From Armatimonadota bacterium (GTDB lineage Bacteria; Armatimonadota; Zipacnadia; Zipacnadales; JABUFB01), in NCBI GenBank assembly GCA_013314775.1, contig JABUFB010000002.1:58576-122575 (forward strand): a DNA stretch of 64,000 bases, given 5' to 3'. The notes beneath the pieces were generated by a model, which worked only from the letters and a program-made list of their open reading frames with translations, was not told the origin of the DNA and made no database searches. Below, piece by piece: positions 17,930-25,784 of the stretch; position 1 is the stretch's first letter, and each line of letters opens with the position of its first letter. The translations under genes were made by a program, and so were the position numbers.

Positions 17930-18523
17930 ATGCGGATGGCGAACGAAAACGGCCCGGGGAGTCCGGGCCAGAGCGAACTGGAATGCAGGTGGTGCAACGC
18001 ACCCGTGGGCGCGGATGGGCGCTGTCCGGCATGCGGGCGTATGCAGACCCGCATCTGCTACTGTGGACAGGAACTTCTGCCCGGTGAAGACGCGTGCCCC
18101 AACTGCGGAGCGGAATGGCAGGGGATCGTCAAAGTCCGGCGTCGGAAACGTCACCGGCGCGTCAGCCCCCTGGACGCCTTGGGTTACGGCGCGGTGGGTC
18201 TGCTGGTTGCCCTGGGGGTGGCGGCGCTCTTGAACGGGGTAATCGGCGGGCTGGCTCTGCAGAACGAGACGGTGGAGAGCACTGAGCTCCCGCAGGACCT
18301 GGGCGAGCGCCTGGGGCTGGCCCTGGACACAATTGGCAAGACGCTGCAACGAATGTCGGAATCCTTCTCCGAACGCATCGGGGGCTCCATGGTCCTGGTT
18401 CTCCTGGGGCTGGTGGGAGCCGTGGTAGGCGTGTTGATCTATCTCCATCGCGAGGGCGCTTTCTCTCCACGGCGCCGATCCGACCCCCGGCTGGTTGAGG
18501 TCAAAAGGCGGAGGCGAGTCTGA
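17930..18523 (+). CDS. Double zinc-ribbon membrane protein
   Basis: The 197-residue protein begins with two zinc-ribbon pairs: CRWCNAPVGADGRCPACG, then CYCGQELLPGEDACPNCG (the second ribbon starts with a single cysteine pair around RICYC). A basic stretch (VRRRKRHRR) precedes a membrane helix (YGAVGLLVALGVAALL), and a second helix lies at about 150-172 (MVLVLLGLVGAVVGVLIYLH). The tail is basic. Such double-zinc-ribbon membrane proteins have no defined function. It sits 6 nt before the exosortase gene, so co-expression is likely. Confidence 0.72.
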   Translation: MRMANENGPGSPGQSELECRWCNAPVGADGRCPACGRMQTRICYCGQELLPGEDACPNCGAEWQGIVKVRRRKRHRRVSPLDALGYGAVGLLVALGVAALLNGVIGGLALQNETVESTELPQDLGERLGLALDTIGKTLQRMSESFSERIGGSMVLVLLGLVGAVVGVLIYLHREGAFSPRRRSDPRLVEVKRRRRV

Positions 18524-18528
18524 GCAGC

Positions 18529-19401
18529 ATGTCCGAAGAGGCCCGGATCGAGCCGATCCAGAAGAGCCCTGAACGCGTGCCTTCGGCGTACCTGTATTTC
18601 GTGGTGGTCGCCCTGCTGCTCTGTTTCGGCCAGTACATCCTGTGGATGCTGGACCGTTGGTGGAATGACGAATACTACGGCCACGGTCTGATCATCCCGA
18701 TCATCAGTGGCTTCCTGCTCTATCGCAAGAGAGACGAGTTCCTGGCTCAGCCGTCTGTCGGGCACCACATCGGCTTGCCGTTGATCGCCGTCGGCATCGC
18801 CATGCACCTGGTCGCCACCTGGTGGGACGTCAATTTCGGGTCGGGCTTCGCGCTGATCGTGACCATGTTCGGCGTCTGCATCTGGCTCTATGGGTGGCCC
18901 GCCACGCGTGTTGCCGCCTTTCCCCTGGCCTATCTCGCCTTTGGTGTGCCCATCGCCCGTCTGCTCGTGGACCAGTTCGCCCAGCCCCTGCAGATCTTCA
19001 GCGCCCAGTTCGGGGCGGCCCTGTCAACCGCCATCGGCATTCCCACCGTGCGTGAAGGCACGGTGATCCACATTCCGGAATACACTTTCGAAGTGGCCAT
19101 TGTCTGCAGTGGCCTGAAGTCCGCTATCGCCATGACCGCTCTGGGGGCGCTTTACGCCTACCTGGTGGCTGCGCCCATGTGGAAGCGCGTCGCCATCGTT
19201 GTACTCTCCGTGCCCGTTGCTCTGTTCGCCAATGGTTCGCGGATCGCTCTCACTCTTATACTCGGGCGCATCTTCGGCTCGAAGGCCGCGGAGGGCTTCT
19301 TCCACGAGGCATCCGGCCTTTTCGTGTTCCTGATGGCCCTCATCGGGTTGTTCATCGTGGGGACGGTGCTCAAGTGCAGCAAGATACGAGACGATATCTG
19401 A
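18529..19401 (+). CDS. Exosortase (EpsH-type transpeptidase)
   Basis: The 290-residue polytopic protein has about eight membrane segments. It carries all three catalytic residues in their expected contexts: C193 in IVCSGLKS, R238 in ANGSRIAL and H259 in FFHEASG. Exosortases cut C-terminal sorting signals (PEP-CTERM type) and are often tied to exopolysaccharide production. The following EpsI-like gene overlaps it by 28 nt, and a sugar-phosphate transferase follows, a standard arrangement. No obvious PEP-CTERM substrate protein is encoded in this window. The start ATG has GGAGGCGA about 11 nt upstream. Confidence 0.92.
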   Translation: MSEEARIEPIQKSPERVPSAYLYFVVVALLLCFGQYILWMLDRWWNDEYYGHGLIIPIISGFLLYRKRDEFLAQPSVGHHIGLPLIAVGIAMHLVATWWDVNFGSGFALIVTMFGVCIWLYGWPATRVAAFPLAYLAFGVPIARLLVDQFAQPLQIFSAQFGAALSTAIGIPTVREGTVIHIPEYTFEVAIVCSGLKSAIAMTALGALYAYLVAAPMWKRVAIVVLSVPVALFANGSRIALTLILGRIFGSKAAEGFFHEASGLFVFLMALIGLFIVGTVLKCSKIRDDI

Positions 19402-20054
19402 TCGCCGGCATCGTGCTTCTGGTCGGAGCCGGGCTGACCCAGGGCGCCACGGTGCTGCGGAAGACCGAGGCGGCCTATACGCCGGATTTCTCCAAAGTGC
19501 CGAAGGTTGTGGGCAAGTACCGGGCAGTGGAGCGCGAGGTGGACCAGGGAATCTTCGAATACCTGGCCGCTGATGCCATGGAACAGCGCATCTACGAGGC
19601 GCCCGACGACACGATCAGCTACACCGCCATCTACGGCACGGACTGGCGATCCATCCACGCACCTACCGGGTGCTATCCGGCACAAGGCTGGAAGATGAAG
19701 GAGAACGAGGTGCTGCGGATTGAGGCGCCCGAAGACTGCCCCCACCCGGGCGATCTGGAAGCGCGCGCAGTATATGCAGTGAAAGGGGATGCGCGCGAGG
19801 TGTCTCTCTTTGTCTATGCCCGGCCAGGTGCGACCACCGCGGACTGGACTTCCCACGGTTGGCACGTAGCCACAGGCCCTCGCGGCGCAGGCGGGATGAT
19901 CATCATTCTCCGCTCGTACCCACGTACAGACGACCTGGCGACCTCTGTCAAGCCGCTCATCGAGATACTCCGCGCCGTCTATCCCGCTTCCGTGGCCATG
20001 TGGTATAAGGGCAAGAACGCCGTGAAGGTCGATACCCCGAAAGCCGGGGAGTGA
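19374..20054 (+). CDS. EpsI-like, exosortase-associated protein
   Basis: The GTG at 19374 lies within the exosortase gene, with GGGGACGG about 8 nt upstream, and gives 226 residues. An N-terminal signal or anchor (YLIAGIVLLVGAGLTQGATVL) is followed by the EpsI domain: LKVVGKYRAVE-like start, ISYTAIYGTDWRSIHAPTGC with the conserved HxPxxC-type feature (HAPTGCYPAQGW), and a C-terminal strand. EpsI domains occur either fused to exosortases or as separate genes right beside them. The role is unclear, possibly chaperoning of the sorting reaction or polysaccharide export. Confidence 0.85.
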   Translation: MQQDTRRYLIAGIVLLVGAGLTQGATVLRKTEAAYTPDFSKVPKVVGKYRAVEREVDQGIFEYLAADAMEQRIYEAPDDTISYTAIYGTDWRSIHAPTGCYPAQGWKMKENEVLRIEAPEDCPHPGDLEARAVYAVKGDAREVSLFVYARPGATTADWTSHGWHVATGPRGAGGMIIILRSYPRTDDLATSVKPLIEILRAVYPASVAMWYKGKNAVKVDTPKAGE

Positions 20055-20728
20055 TTGGCATCGCACGCCTCTTTCCTATCGGCACTGGACCGTGTACTCT
20101 CCCGCGGGTGCGGCCTGCCGATCCACTTTGGTACTTGTTCGCCAAGCGGCTTCTGGACATACTGGGCGCAACCGCGGCGATCGTCATCGCCACGCCGATC
20201 ATGGTCGTGGCCGCCATCGCAGTCAAACTTGAGACCCCCGGCCCCGTCTTCTTCAAGCAGTACCGTCTGGGGCGGAACGGCAAGCCGTTCCTGCTCTATA
20301 AGATCCGCTCGATGACCGCCTCCGCACCGGACATCCGCGACAGCCTCGAGAACGACAACGAAGCGAGTGGCCCCGTGTTCAAGATCAAAGCCGACCCACG
20401 CATCACTCGCGTAGGCCGGATCCTGAGGAAGTACAGTATCGACGAAATGCCCCAGCTATTCCACGTCCTTTTCGGGCAGATGAGCCTCGTGGGCCCGCGC
20501 CCCCCAATCCCCTCGGAGGTGGAGCGGTACGAACCCTGGCAGACAGAGCGACTGGCCGTCAAGCCGGGCCTGACTTGCATCTGGCAGGTGAGCGGACGCA
20601 GCGATATCGGCTTCGATGAGTGGGTCCGCCTGGACATCGAGTACGTTCGCAACCGCAATCTATGGCTGGACATCAAGCTGCTACTGCTCACCATCCCCGC
20701 AGTCCTGACGGCGCGCGGGGCCTACTAA
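20051..20728 (+). CDS. Undecaprenyl-phosphate sugar phosphotransferase (bacterial sugar transferase)
   Basis: The 225-residue protein starts with a GTG whose GTGA overlaps the previous stop. It has one N-terminal membrane helix (about 30-58) with the conserved KRLLDILGA entry, then the soluble catalytic domain: KLETPGPVFFKQYRLGRNGKPF, YKIRSM, DPRITRVGRILRKYSIDEMPQL, MSLVGPRPP, KPGLTCIWQVSGRSD and the family DxxYxRNxxLWxDIKLLL tail. Such enzymes start polymer synthesis by linking a sugar-1-phosphate to undecaprenyl phosphate (WbaP/PssA/EpsE C-terminal half). This short form lacks the N-terminal CoA-binding-like and membrane domains of full-length PHPT proteins. Confidence 0.94.
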   Translation: MIGIARLFPIGTGPCTLPRVRPADPLWYLFAKRLLDILGATAAIVIATPIMVVAAIAVKLETPGPVFFKQYRLGRNGKPFLLYKIRSMTASAPDIRDSLENDNEASGPVFKIKADPRITRVGRILRKYSIDEMPQLFHVLFGQMSLVGPRPPIPSEVERYEPWQTERLAVKPGLTCIWQVSGRSDIGFDEWVRLDIEYVRNRNLWLDIKLLLLTIPAVLTARGAY

Positions 20729-20734
20729 ACCGCC

Positions 20735-21199
20735 TCAAGTCGTCTCTGCGCTGAGATCCATCTGGCAGACCACGTAGCCCGTATCGGTGATTCCGCAGCG
20801 CGTGTAGAGGCTTCGCGCTCCCTCATTGTCGGCCATCACATCCAGTGACAGGACGCAATACGCGCGTCTGCGCGCTTCAGCAATCAGGAATGCGAGGAGC
20901 GCCGTGGCCACCCCCGTCCTGCGGGCTTGCGGTGTCACGAAGACGTCCTCGATGGTGCCCTTGGGCTGCCCGCGCCACGTGCTGAAGGCGCGGTGGATAG
21001 AGGCCATCCCCACCACCTTCCCATCCCGCACCGCCACGCAGAAACGCACCTGTTCGGGAAACCTCAGGGCGAAGTCGAAGGACTCGTTCAGGGCGTCGTC
21101 AGATGGCTCAACGCCGTGTTGCCGCGCGAGTTCGCGCAGCATTTCCGTCACAGGCTCCCGGTCCCAGCGGGTAATCCAGCGAACCATCAAGTCGGCCAC
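20735..21199 (-). CDS. GNAT-family N-acetyltransferase
   Basis: The 154-residue GNAT protein shows an acetyl-CoA loop VTPQARRTGVATALLAFLIAEA, matching the Q/RxxGxG/A pattern, and the C-terminal strand-helix LDVMADNEGARSLYTRCG. It carries no extra domains. The start is GTG at 21199, or ATG at 21187. The acceptor (protein, antibiotic, or small amine) cannot be told. It is convergent with the sugar transferase, six bases away, and upstream of the GT-C-like gene on the same strand. Confidence 0.85.
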   Translation of the reverse strand: MADLMVRWITRWDREPVTEMLRELARQHGVEPSDDALNESFDFALRFPEQVRFCVAVRDGKVVGMASIHRAFSTWRGQPKGTIEDVFVTPQARRTGVATALLAFLIAEARRRAYCVLSLDVMADNEGARSLYTRCGITDTGYVVCQMDLSAETT

Positions 21200-21220
21200 T
21201 TCGGATCGACCTGCCCTTCT

Positions 21221-22801
21221 TCAGGTAGACTTGCTCTCTGGTCGCGCGGGGCTGGCCGGCTCCCGCGGTTCCAGCCTGCGGCAGAGAACCCAGGACGCGT
21301 CTGGACCCAGCGGGAAGGTTTTCATCTGGCTGTATGTCATCCCGTGGACCTCAAAGCGCTCCAGACTGCCCCCCGCGTCGGCCGCGATGCGCTCCATGAT
21401 GTCCTGGTCTTCGAGGAGATAATCCGGGGCATATTGCGCCCAAAGCGGCGCCAGTGCCGGATCGTGGGGGTCATCGAACTGCTTGCCTTTGTCGTGGATG
21501 AGTCTGGCGACGGGACGGTGGTTCAGACCAAAGCAGTAGTCAAAGACCCTCCGCTCGGTCAGATACCCCACAGCTCCGATCCTGCGCGTGCCGATCGTGA
21601 CCTCCGCCGGCAGGTTCTCGCGCATCCAAAGGCAAGGCTCGCGAAGCGGCCGGCTGTTGAGAACGTACCCCGGGTAGCTTTCCATGCCGTTGGGAGAAAG
21701 ATGCAGTGCGAGCGTCAGGCCATTGCTCACAAGCAGAAGCACCGCCAGGGCTTCCAGGGTTTCTTTCAACCGCGCAATGGCGCCGGCATATGCCAGAACG
21801 CCCCGGGCAGCTTCCACCAGGCCGACCCAGAAAACCACGAAACCCAGGGGGGCATAGGGTGCGAAGTAGCGCGCACTGCAGGTCCAGTCCACCACGGCGT
21901 AGGTTGAGAACAGCCAGCCGACCAGGACGACGCTCCCCATCATCAGGCCTGCGGCACCAAAACGTTTCGTGAGAGCACGCACGCCCAGTATGAGCACGGG
22001 AATGGCAAGCACCCCGGCAAAGGGTGCGCCCAGGTTCGCGTTCATGCCCGTCAATGTCCGCGAGACCATGATGATGAGGTTACCCGTGGTCGTGGGCTTT
22101 GCCAGGAACGTGTTGGGCACCCAGTCGCCGTAGTACGCGTACCGGGCTGCGGTCGCGGAGGCGATCAGCATCGCCCAGGCGACCAGCCCGCCCAGCATAC
22201 CCCGGCGATGATCGGATGGCGCCCACTTCATCGCAAGTGCCCACCACACCGGGTAGAGCAGAACGCACTCCGGGCGCACCAGAAAAGCAAGACCGCTGAC
22301 GATCCCCGCAGCCGTGATCCGCCCCGTCGAGACCAGCCAGACCAGCAGACACAGCATGGCCGCAAGCAGGCCCGATTCCATGCCGCACACGGCGTAATAG
22401 ACGGCTTCGAAATGGGTTGCGGTGAATAGCGCAATGGGCAACGCCAGAAGCGGGCCCACTGGTTCGCTTCCGAAGAACCGCGCCCCGAAACCGAAGCACC
22501 ACAACGTGGCGATGAGCAGCGAAAGCAGACCGGCGATCTTCGCCACTATCGGGAGCTCGCCGATAGGAGAGAGGGCAGCCAGCACCAGAAGCCAGCCAAC
22601 ATTGGTGACGCCCTCCACGCGCTCCGCCGGGTCGAACTGGAGGCCGTGTCCTGCAATCAGGTTCCGGACATGCTCGTAGCCGATGTATGCGTCATCGACG
22701 GTGCAGTCGCGCGTCGCCCAGGCGATCGCCAGGATGATCAGAAGCGGCGCAGCGAGCAGCGCAGCGCGCCGTGCAAGGGTGTCGTGGTGCTTCTTATCCA
22801 T
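21221..22801 (-). CDS. Polytopic membrane protein, GT-C glycosyltransferase-like
   Basis: About 526 residues from ATG at 22801. It has about 10 membrane segments, starting with LLAAPLLIILAIAWAT and an early DCTVDDAYIGYEHVRNL loop. That loop carries the DD/DE pair typical of GT39/ArnT-like and other GT-C enzymes, where acidic residues in the first outer loop bind metal. A soluble domain of about 150 residues (about 370-520) ends the protein. The upstream context is GT9 on the same strand, so a role in surface glycan assembly is likely. An in-frame upstream extension to 22846 lacks a good ribosome-binding site. Confidence 0.7.
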   Translation of the reverse strand: MDKKHHDTLARRAALLAAPLLIILAIAWATRDCTVDDAYIGYEHVRNLIAGHGLQFDPAERVEGVTNVGWLLVLAALSPIGELPIVAKIAGLLSLLIATLWCFGFGARFFGSEPVGPLLALPIALFTATHFEAVYYAVCGMESGLLAAMLCLLVWLVSTGRITAAGIVSGLAFLVRPECVLLYPVWWALAMKWAPSDHRRGMLGGLVAWAMLIASATAARYAYYGDWVPNTFLAKPTTTGNLIIMVSRTLTGMNANLGAPFAGVLAIPVLILGVRALTKRFGAAGLMMGSVVLVGWLFSTYAVVDWTCSARYFAPYAPLGFVVFWVGLVEAARGVLAYAGAIARLKETLEALAVLLLVSNGLTLALHLSPNGMESYPGYVLNSRPLREPCLWMRENLPAEVTIGTRRIGAVGYLTERRVFDYCFGLNHRPVARLIHDKGKQFDDPHDPALAPLWAQYAPDYLLEDQDIMERIAADAGGSLERFEVHGMTYSQMKTFPLGPDASWVLCRRLEPREPASPARPESKST

Positions 22802-22890
22802 AGCGCCTCGCTGAAGGACGTTGGGATGCAGCGGGACCCCGAGCACAGACCCGTCGCCTGCCCGGGTGAGCTTGCGTCACCTGGCCGAGG

Positions 22891-24081
22891 TCAATCAAGG
22901 GTCCTGGCCACTGCCTCCTTCACTCTCGACGCGGGGATCTCCGCCAAACAGCGCCGATGCTCGCAGTCCGGCATGTAGCTCAGGTAATAGCAAGGGCGGC
23001 AGTCGCAGTCCTCATGGACGATCACCACATCCCGGGGGCCCCGGGGACCCCACTTCTTGTCGTTCGTGGGACCGAAAATCGCCACTACGGGAGTGCCTAC
23101 GGCAGTGGCGAGATGCAGGGGGCCAGTGTCATTGGTCACCAGCACGCTGGATCGCTGCAGAATAGCGGCAGTCTCGGGAACAGATGTCTCGCCCGCGAGA
23201 TTTGCGACATCGACGGATGCCAGTCCCGCAACCTCGTTGCAAAGGTCCACCTCGAAACTGGCGCCGATGAGCACGGTGGGCAGGCGGTACTTCTGGTGCA
23301 CGAAATCCACGACTTCTGCGAATCGGTGGGTAGACCACTGCTTGCTTGGCCAGTTCTTGCTGCTGCCGGGGCACATGGTCACGAACTGAGCGCCGGGGGC
23401 TATTCCGTGAGCGGACAGGATCTGGTCCGCCGCCTGACGTGCCGCAATCGGGATGGGGAACTCCAGGGTTAGGTCATCCGAGTCCACGCCGATCGCCCGG
23501 AGCAGGTCCATGAAGCATTCGGCCTCCCAACGGTCACGCTCCCGCGGCGCGCTGTGGGTGAACAGACCCGCGCGATCGAAACCTTCCGTATCGAAACCCA
23601 CGCGGACGGGGGCACCGGACATGCATGCGAGCACCGGGGTTGCCCTGAAATACAGGTCCAGGTCGACAGCAATGTCTGGGCGTTCCCTGCGAACCTTCGC
23701 CAGGGAGCGTCGCACCGTTCCGAGGTTGGCGATCAGCTCTCCAACTCCTGCCAGGCCGGTAACCGGGATGCAGACGATGTCATCGACATAGTTCAGGTTC
23801 TCGAAGGCCGCACAACTACGGGGGGTGCAGACGACAGTCAGGTGGGCCTGCGGCCAGCGTCGCTTCAGGGCGCGCAGGGCAGGAACAGCCAAGACCGCGT
23901 CCCCCAGGCAGCAAAGCTTGATGGCCAGGATTCGCTGAACCTGGTGGTCCGGCGGCAGCACGGGCTCGCGGCGCGAGGCCCGCCTGCAGACTGCACCGTA
24001 TGTACGCAGGAGGCCGAACGCAACGCGACCGAGGATACTGTCTCCAGTCTTGAGGGCCGGATTGCTTCGCATGGATCGCAA
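22891..24081 (-). CDS. Glycosyltransferase family 9 (heptosyltransferase-type)
   Basis: The 396-residue cytosolic protein has GT9 (ADP-heptose:LPS heptosyltransferase) hallmarks: ILAIKLCCLGDAVLAVPALRALKRRWP at the N-terminus, and a C-terminal half with CPGSSKNWPSKQW (nucleotide-binding), VLIGASFE, VLVTNDTGPLHLATAVGTPVVAIFGPT. It is a GT-B fold enzyme that would add a sugar to a lipid-linked core. The C-terminal cysteine-rich stretch (CDCRPCYYLSYMPDCEHRRC) is a known feature of some GT9 proteins and may bind metal. It fits the nearby polysaccharide genes, though it lies on the opposite strand. Confidence 0.92.
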   Translation of the reverse strand: MRSMRSNPALKTGDSILGRVAFGLLRTYGAVCRRASRREPVLPPDHQVQRILAIKLCCLGDAVLAVPALRALKRRWPQAHLTVVCTPRSCAAFENLNYVDDIVCIPVTGLAGVGELIANLGTVRRSLAKVRRERPDIAVDLDLYFRATPVLACMSGAPVRVGFDTEGFDRAGLFTHSAPRERDRWEAECFMDLLRAIGVDSDDLTLEFPIPIAARQAADQILSAHGIAPGAQFVTMCPGSSKNWPSKQWSTHRFAEVVDFVHQKYRLPTVLIGASFEVDLCNEVAGLASVDVANLAGETSVPETAAILQRSSVLVTNDTGPLHLATAVGTPVVAIFGPTNDKKWGPRGPRDVVIVHEDCDCRPCYYLSYMPDCEHRRCLAEIPASRVKEAVARTLD

Positions 24082-24342
24082 GCCCCAGTCTGTTCTAGCC
24101 TCGACGGCCGCGGAGCCGGATCGGGCCTGCGGCCGTGCGACGGCGGAATTGGGTGTCGTGAGATACTATTCGCAGTCGCGCCAATCTTTCCTCCCTGGGC
24201 ACGGGGCTGTGGATGCGCCTGTGTGAAGCGATGTTTGCGGTGACCGAAGCGGGGGTATAGTGGCTGCATCGCACCTTGAGAATAACTTGAGCTGATATAG
24301 CATTGAACCAGAAAAAAAACTGAAAAAAATCTTTCTCGGGCC
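24082..24342. other. Intergenic region between GT9 and pilin promoter
   Basis: This 260-bp gap precedes the promoter at 24343. It becomes AT-rich from about 24270 and holds two A-tracts (eight A's at about 24312-24319 and seven at about 24323-24329) that could act as an upstream activating (UP-type) element. A TATAGT at about 24256 could be the -10 of a second, weaker promoter. No reading frame or RNA gene is visible. Confidence 0.4.
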
Positions 24343-24371
24343 TTGACTCTTGAGCCTGTCTTGAGTATTAT
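24343..24371 (+). promoter_or_regulatory. Strong sigma-70 promoter for the first Flp pilin gene
   Basis: TTGACT (24343-24348) and TATTAT (24366-24371) are exactly 17 bases apart, which is near consensus. A-tracts just upstream (24312-24329) are in the position of an UP element. The predicted start, near 24378, leaves about 140 nt of leader before the pilin ATG at 24518. This is the best match to a consensus promoter seen in the window, fitting high pilin expression. Confidence 0.72.
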
Positions 24372-24413
24372 GAACCTAAGCTGAGGGAGAGAACCTTCCC
24401 AGAAGGCAGCAAA

Positions 24414-24490
24414 CTCGGATCAGTCGCGCGACCGCTGAAGGATGACACAAGGTCCTTGCGGACCCATCCGAAGGCGGGACTGAAACCGAG
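24414..24490 (+). ncRNA. Candidate structured leader (three-way junction) ahead of the pilin gene
   Basis: CTCGG (24414-24418) pairs with CCGAG (24486-24490), closing two inner stems. One is CAGT/GCTG (24421-24424 with 24434-24437). The other is GGAT/ATCC (24440-24443 with 24466-24469) extended by GGTCC/GGACC (24451-24455 with 24460-24464) capped by TTGC. It lies inside the predicted 140-nt leader. Some blocks (GGCAGCAAAC, GGGACTGAAACC) vaguely resemble c-di-GMP-I riboswitch blocks, but the stems do not fit that class. The fold is by eye, and a random GC-rich leader could also fold. Confidence 0.35.
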
Positions 24491-24517
24491 ACAAACCACC
24501 CCCAGGAGGGACCCCAA

Positions 24518-24697
24518 ATGTTCGAGATGGCCAAGAAGCTCTGGAAGGACGAAGAAGGACTCACCACCGTTGAGTACGCCCTGCTGCTGGCCCTGCTCGT
24601 CGTGGCCGCGATCACGATCTGGACCACCTTCGGTGGCACCGTCCGCAGCTCGATCTCGCAGAGTGACGCCGCGCTGCAGGATGCTGCAACCAGCTAG
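24518..24697 (+). CDS. flp: Flp/Fap-type IVb pilin (major pilin candidate)
   Basis: This 59-residue protein runs from ATG at 24518 (CCAGGAGGG about 8 nt upstream) to TAG at 24695-24697. Short leader MFEMAKKLWKDEEG is followed by LTTVEYALLLALLVVAAIT, the Flp prepilin motif: cleavage after glycine, glutamate at +5, tyrosine at +6, then a hydrophobic helix. The tail (about 20 residues, S/T/A-rich) is polar. It would be cut by the A24 peptidase encoded at 25245 and polymerised by the Tad machine downstream. The strong promoter and long leader point to it as the main pilin. Confidence 0.9.
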   Translation: MFEMAKKLWKDEEGLTTVEYALLLALLVVAAITIWTTFGGTVRSSISQSDAALQDAATS

Positions 24698-24789
24698 TGA
24701 TGCAAGATGCCCGGGGCAACGGGCAGAAGCTGCGAGCGCAGAATGCGACTGACGCAGCAACGGACGCGCAAGAAATTGGATGATAGGCA

Positions 24790-24824
24790 GGGCGACGGCT
24801 TGAGCCGCGAGCAGGTCGTCGCCC
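24790..24824 (+). terminator. Hairpin between the two pilin genes (attenuator or terminator candidate)
   Basis: GGGCGACG (24790-24797) and CGTCGCCC (24817-24824) form a perfect 8-bp inverted repeat. The interior holds a second perfect palindrome, CGGCT-tg-AGCCG, that competes with part of it. Only TTCT follows, so termination would be partial. It could reduce read-through from the first pilin into downstream genes or stabilise the pilin mRNA 3' end. Confidence 0.45.
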
Positions 24825-24997
24825 TTCTGCAAGTGGGAGACGCTGGTCCGGCGGCCTGATTTCGTGTACAATCGCGCGGACGAGCAAGCGGCGGGGCAAC
24901 GCCGAGCACTCCCGGGGGCAGGGGCAACGCGCAGTCGGGATTGGGGGAACTTAGAGCACTCGTCAGTTTGGCTCAGGCAATTAAGGAGTGCACTCCC

Positions 24998-25168
24998 ATG
25001 CACGGGGTATTGCTGAGACTGTGGGCGGACGAGGACGGCAACACCTCTGTTGAGTACGCGATGATGCTCGTGGTGATCGTGGTGGGCTGTCTCGGGGCCT
25101 GGACGACGCTACGGGACAGGATGATCCAGGCATTACAGCAAGTCAATGATTCATTAGCGTCACCGTAG
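24998..25168 (+). CDS. Second Flp-type pilin
   Basis: The ATG at 24998 has AAGGAG 9 nt upstream and gives 56 residues. Leader MHGVLLRLWADEDG is followed by NTSVEYAMMLVVIVVGCLG, again the Flp G/xxxxEY prepilin pattern with the hydrophobic helix. The C-terminal half (TTLRDRMIQALQQVNDS) differs clearly from the first pilin, so it is a diverged paralogue. It may be a minor pilin or a pseudopilin. A longer reading from 24941 lacks a ribosome-binding site. Confidence 0.85.
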   Translation: MHGVLLRLWADEDGNTSVEYAMMLVVIVVGCLGAWTTLRDRMIQALQQVNDSLASP

Positions 25169-25180
25169 AAGCCTCCCTGG

Positions 25181-25199
25181 GCGCCGCGGTGGCGTTTTT
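25181..25199 (+). terminator. Short intrinsic terminator candidate after second pilin
   Basis: CGCC (25182-25185) and GGCG (25191-25194) flank a GCGGT loop, with a possible outer G-U pair, followed directly by five T's (25195-25199). The stem is short, so it is weak by itself. It sits 13 nt past the pilin stop. Confidence 0.45.
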
Positions 25200-25244
25200 G
25201 CGTCTCTATTCGGGGCATCTTCGCAGCACAGGGGCTAGAGTACA

Positions 25245-25784
25245 GTGATTGATTGGGCGACACTCAGCACGACGGCAGTCATGGTGGCGGTGGTCTGCAT
25301 CGCCGTCATCACTGACGTTCGGTCGGGCAAAATCTACAACGCGGTAACCCTCCCAGGCGCGATCATTGGCGTTATCCTCAATGGCGTTTTCCGTGGTCTG
25401 GATGGTATAAGCGCGAGCCTCCTGGGGCTGGCGGCGGGCTTTGGAGTTTTCCTTTTCAGTTCTCTTTTCGGGCGCATTCTCGGTGGCGGAGATATAAAGC
25501 TGCTCATGGCAGTGGGCGCACTGCAGGGCCCCGAGTTCCTCCTGTGGACCCTGATCTACACGGCAATTGCCGGCGGGATCATGGCAATTGCGATCACGTT
25601 GTGGCGGAAGGACTTCATGGCGAGCATGCGGCGGCTCTGGTTGGGCCTGACCATGCGCCTGTTCGCTCGGGTTCCTATCGATGTAGGCGACAGCACCCCT
25701 GTCACGGCACGCCTTCCGTATGCCATACCCATCGCCACTGGCAGCCTCGCCGCCTTCTGCGCATTGCATCTCCCGCCCATGTGA
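25245..25784 (+). CDS. A24-type prepilin peptidase (CpaA/TadV)
   Basis: The 179-residue membrane peptidase starts with GTG at 25245. Its first catalytic aspartate lies in AVITDVRSGKIYN (near residue 24), and the second in the GxGD motif as ILGGGDIKLLMAVG. About five membrane segments are present. It lacks the N-methylating domain of PilD, as expected for Tad systems. It would cleave the two Flp prepilins encoded just upstream. The C-terminal part (about 110-150) has a basic loop MRRLWLGLTMRLFARV between helices. Confidence 0.92.
   Translation: MIDWATLSTTAVMVAVVCIAVITDVRSGKIYNAVTLPGAIIGVILNGVFRGLDGISASLLGLAAGFGVFLFSSLFGRILGGGDIKLLMAVGALQGPEFLLWTLIYTAIAGGIMAIAITLWRKDFMASMRRLWLGLTMRLFARVPIDVGDSTPVTARLPYAIPIATGSLAAFCALHLPPM

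Noticed and set aside
24414..24490. c-di-GMP-I (GEMM) riboswitch ahead of the pilin gene
   Set aside because: GGCAGCAAAC and GGGACTGAAACC look similar to GEMM blocks, but the stems are in the wrong places and the tetraloop/receptor layout is missing. Kept only as an unclassified structured leader.
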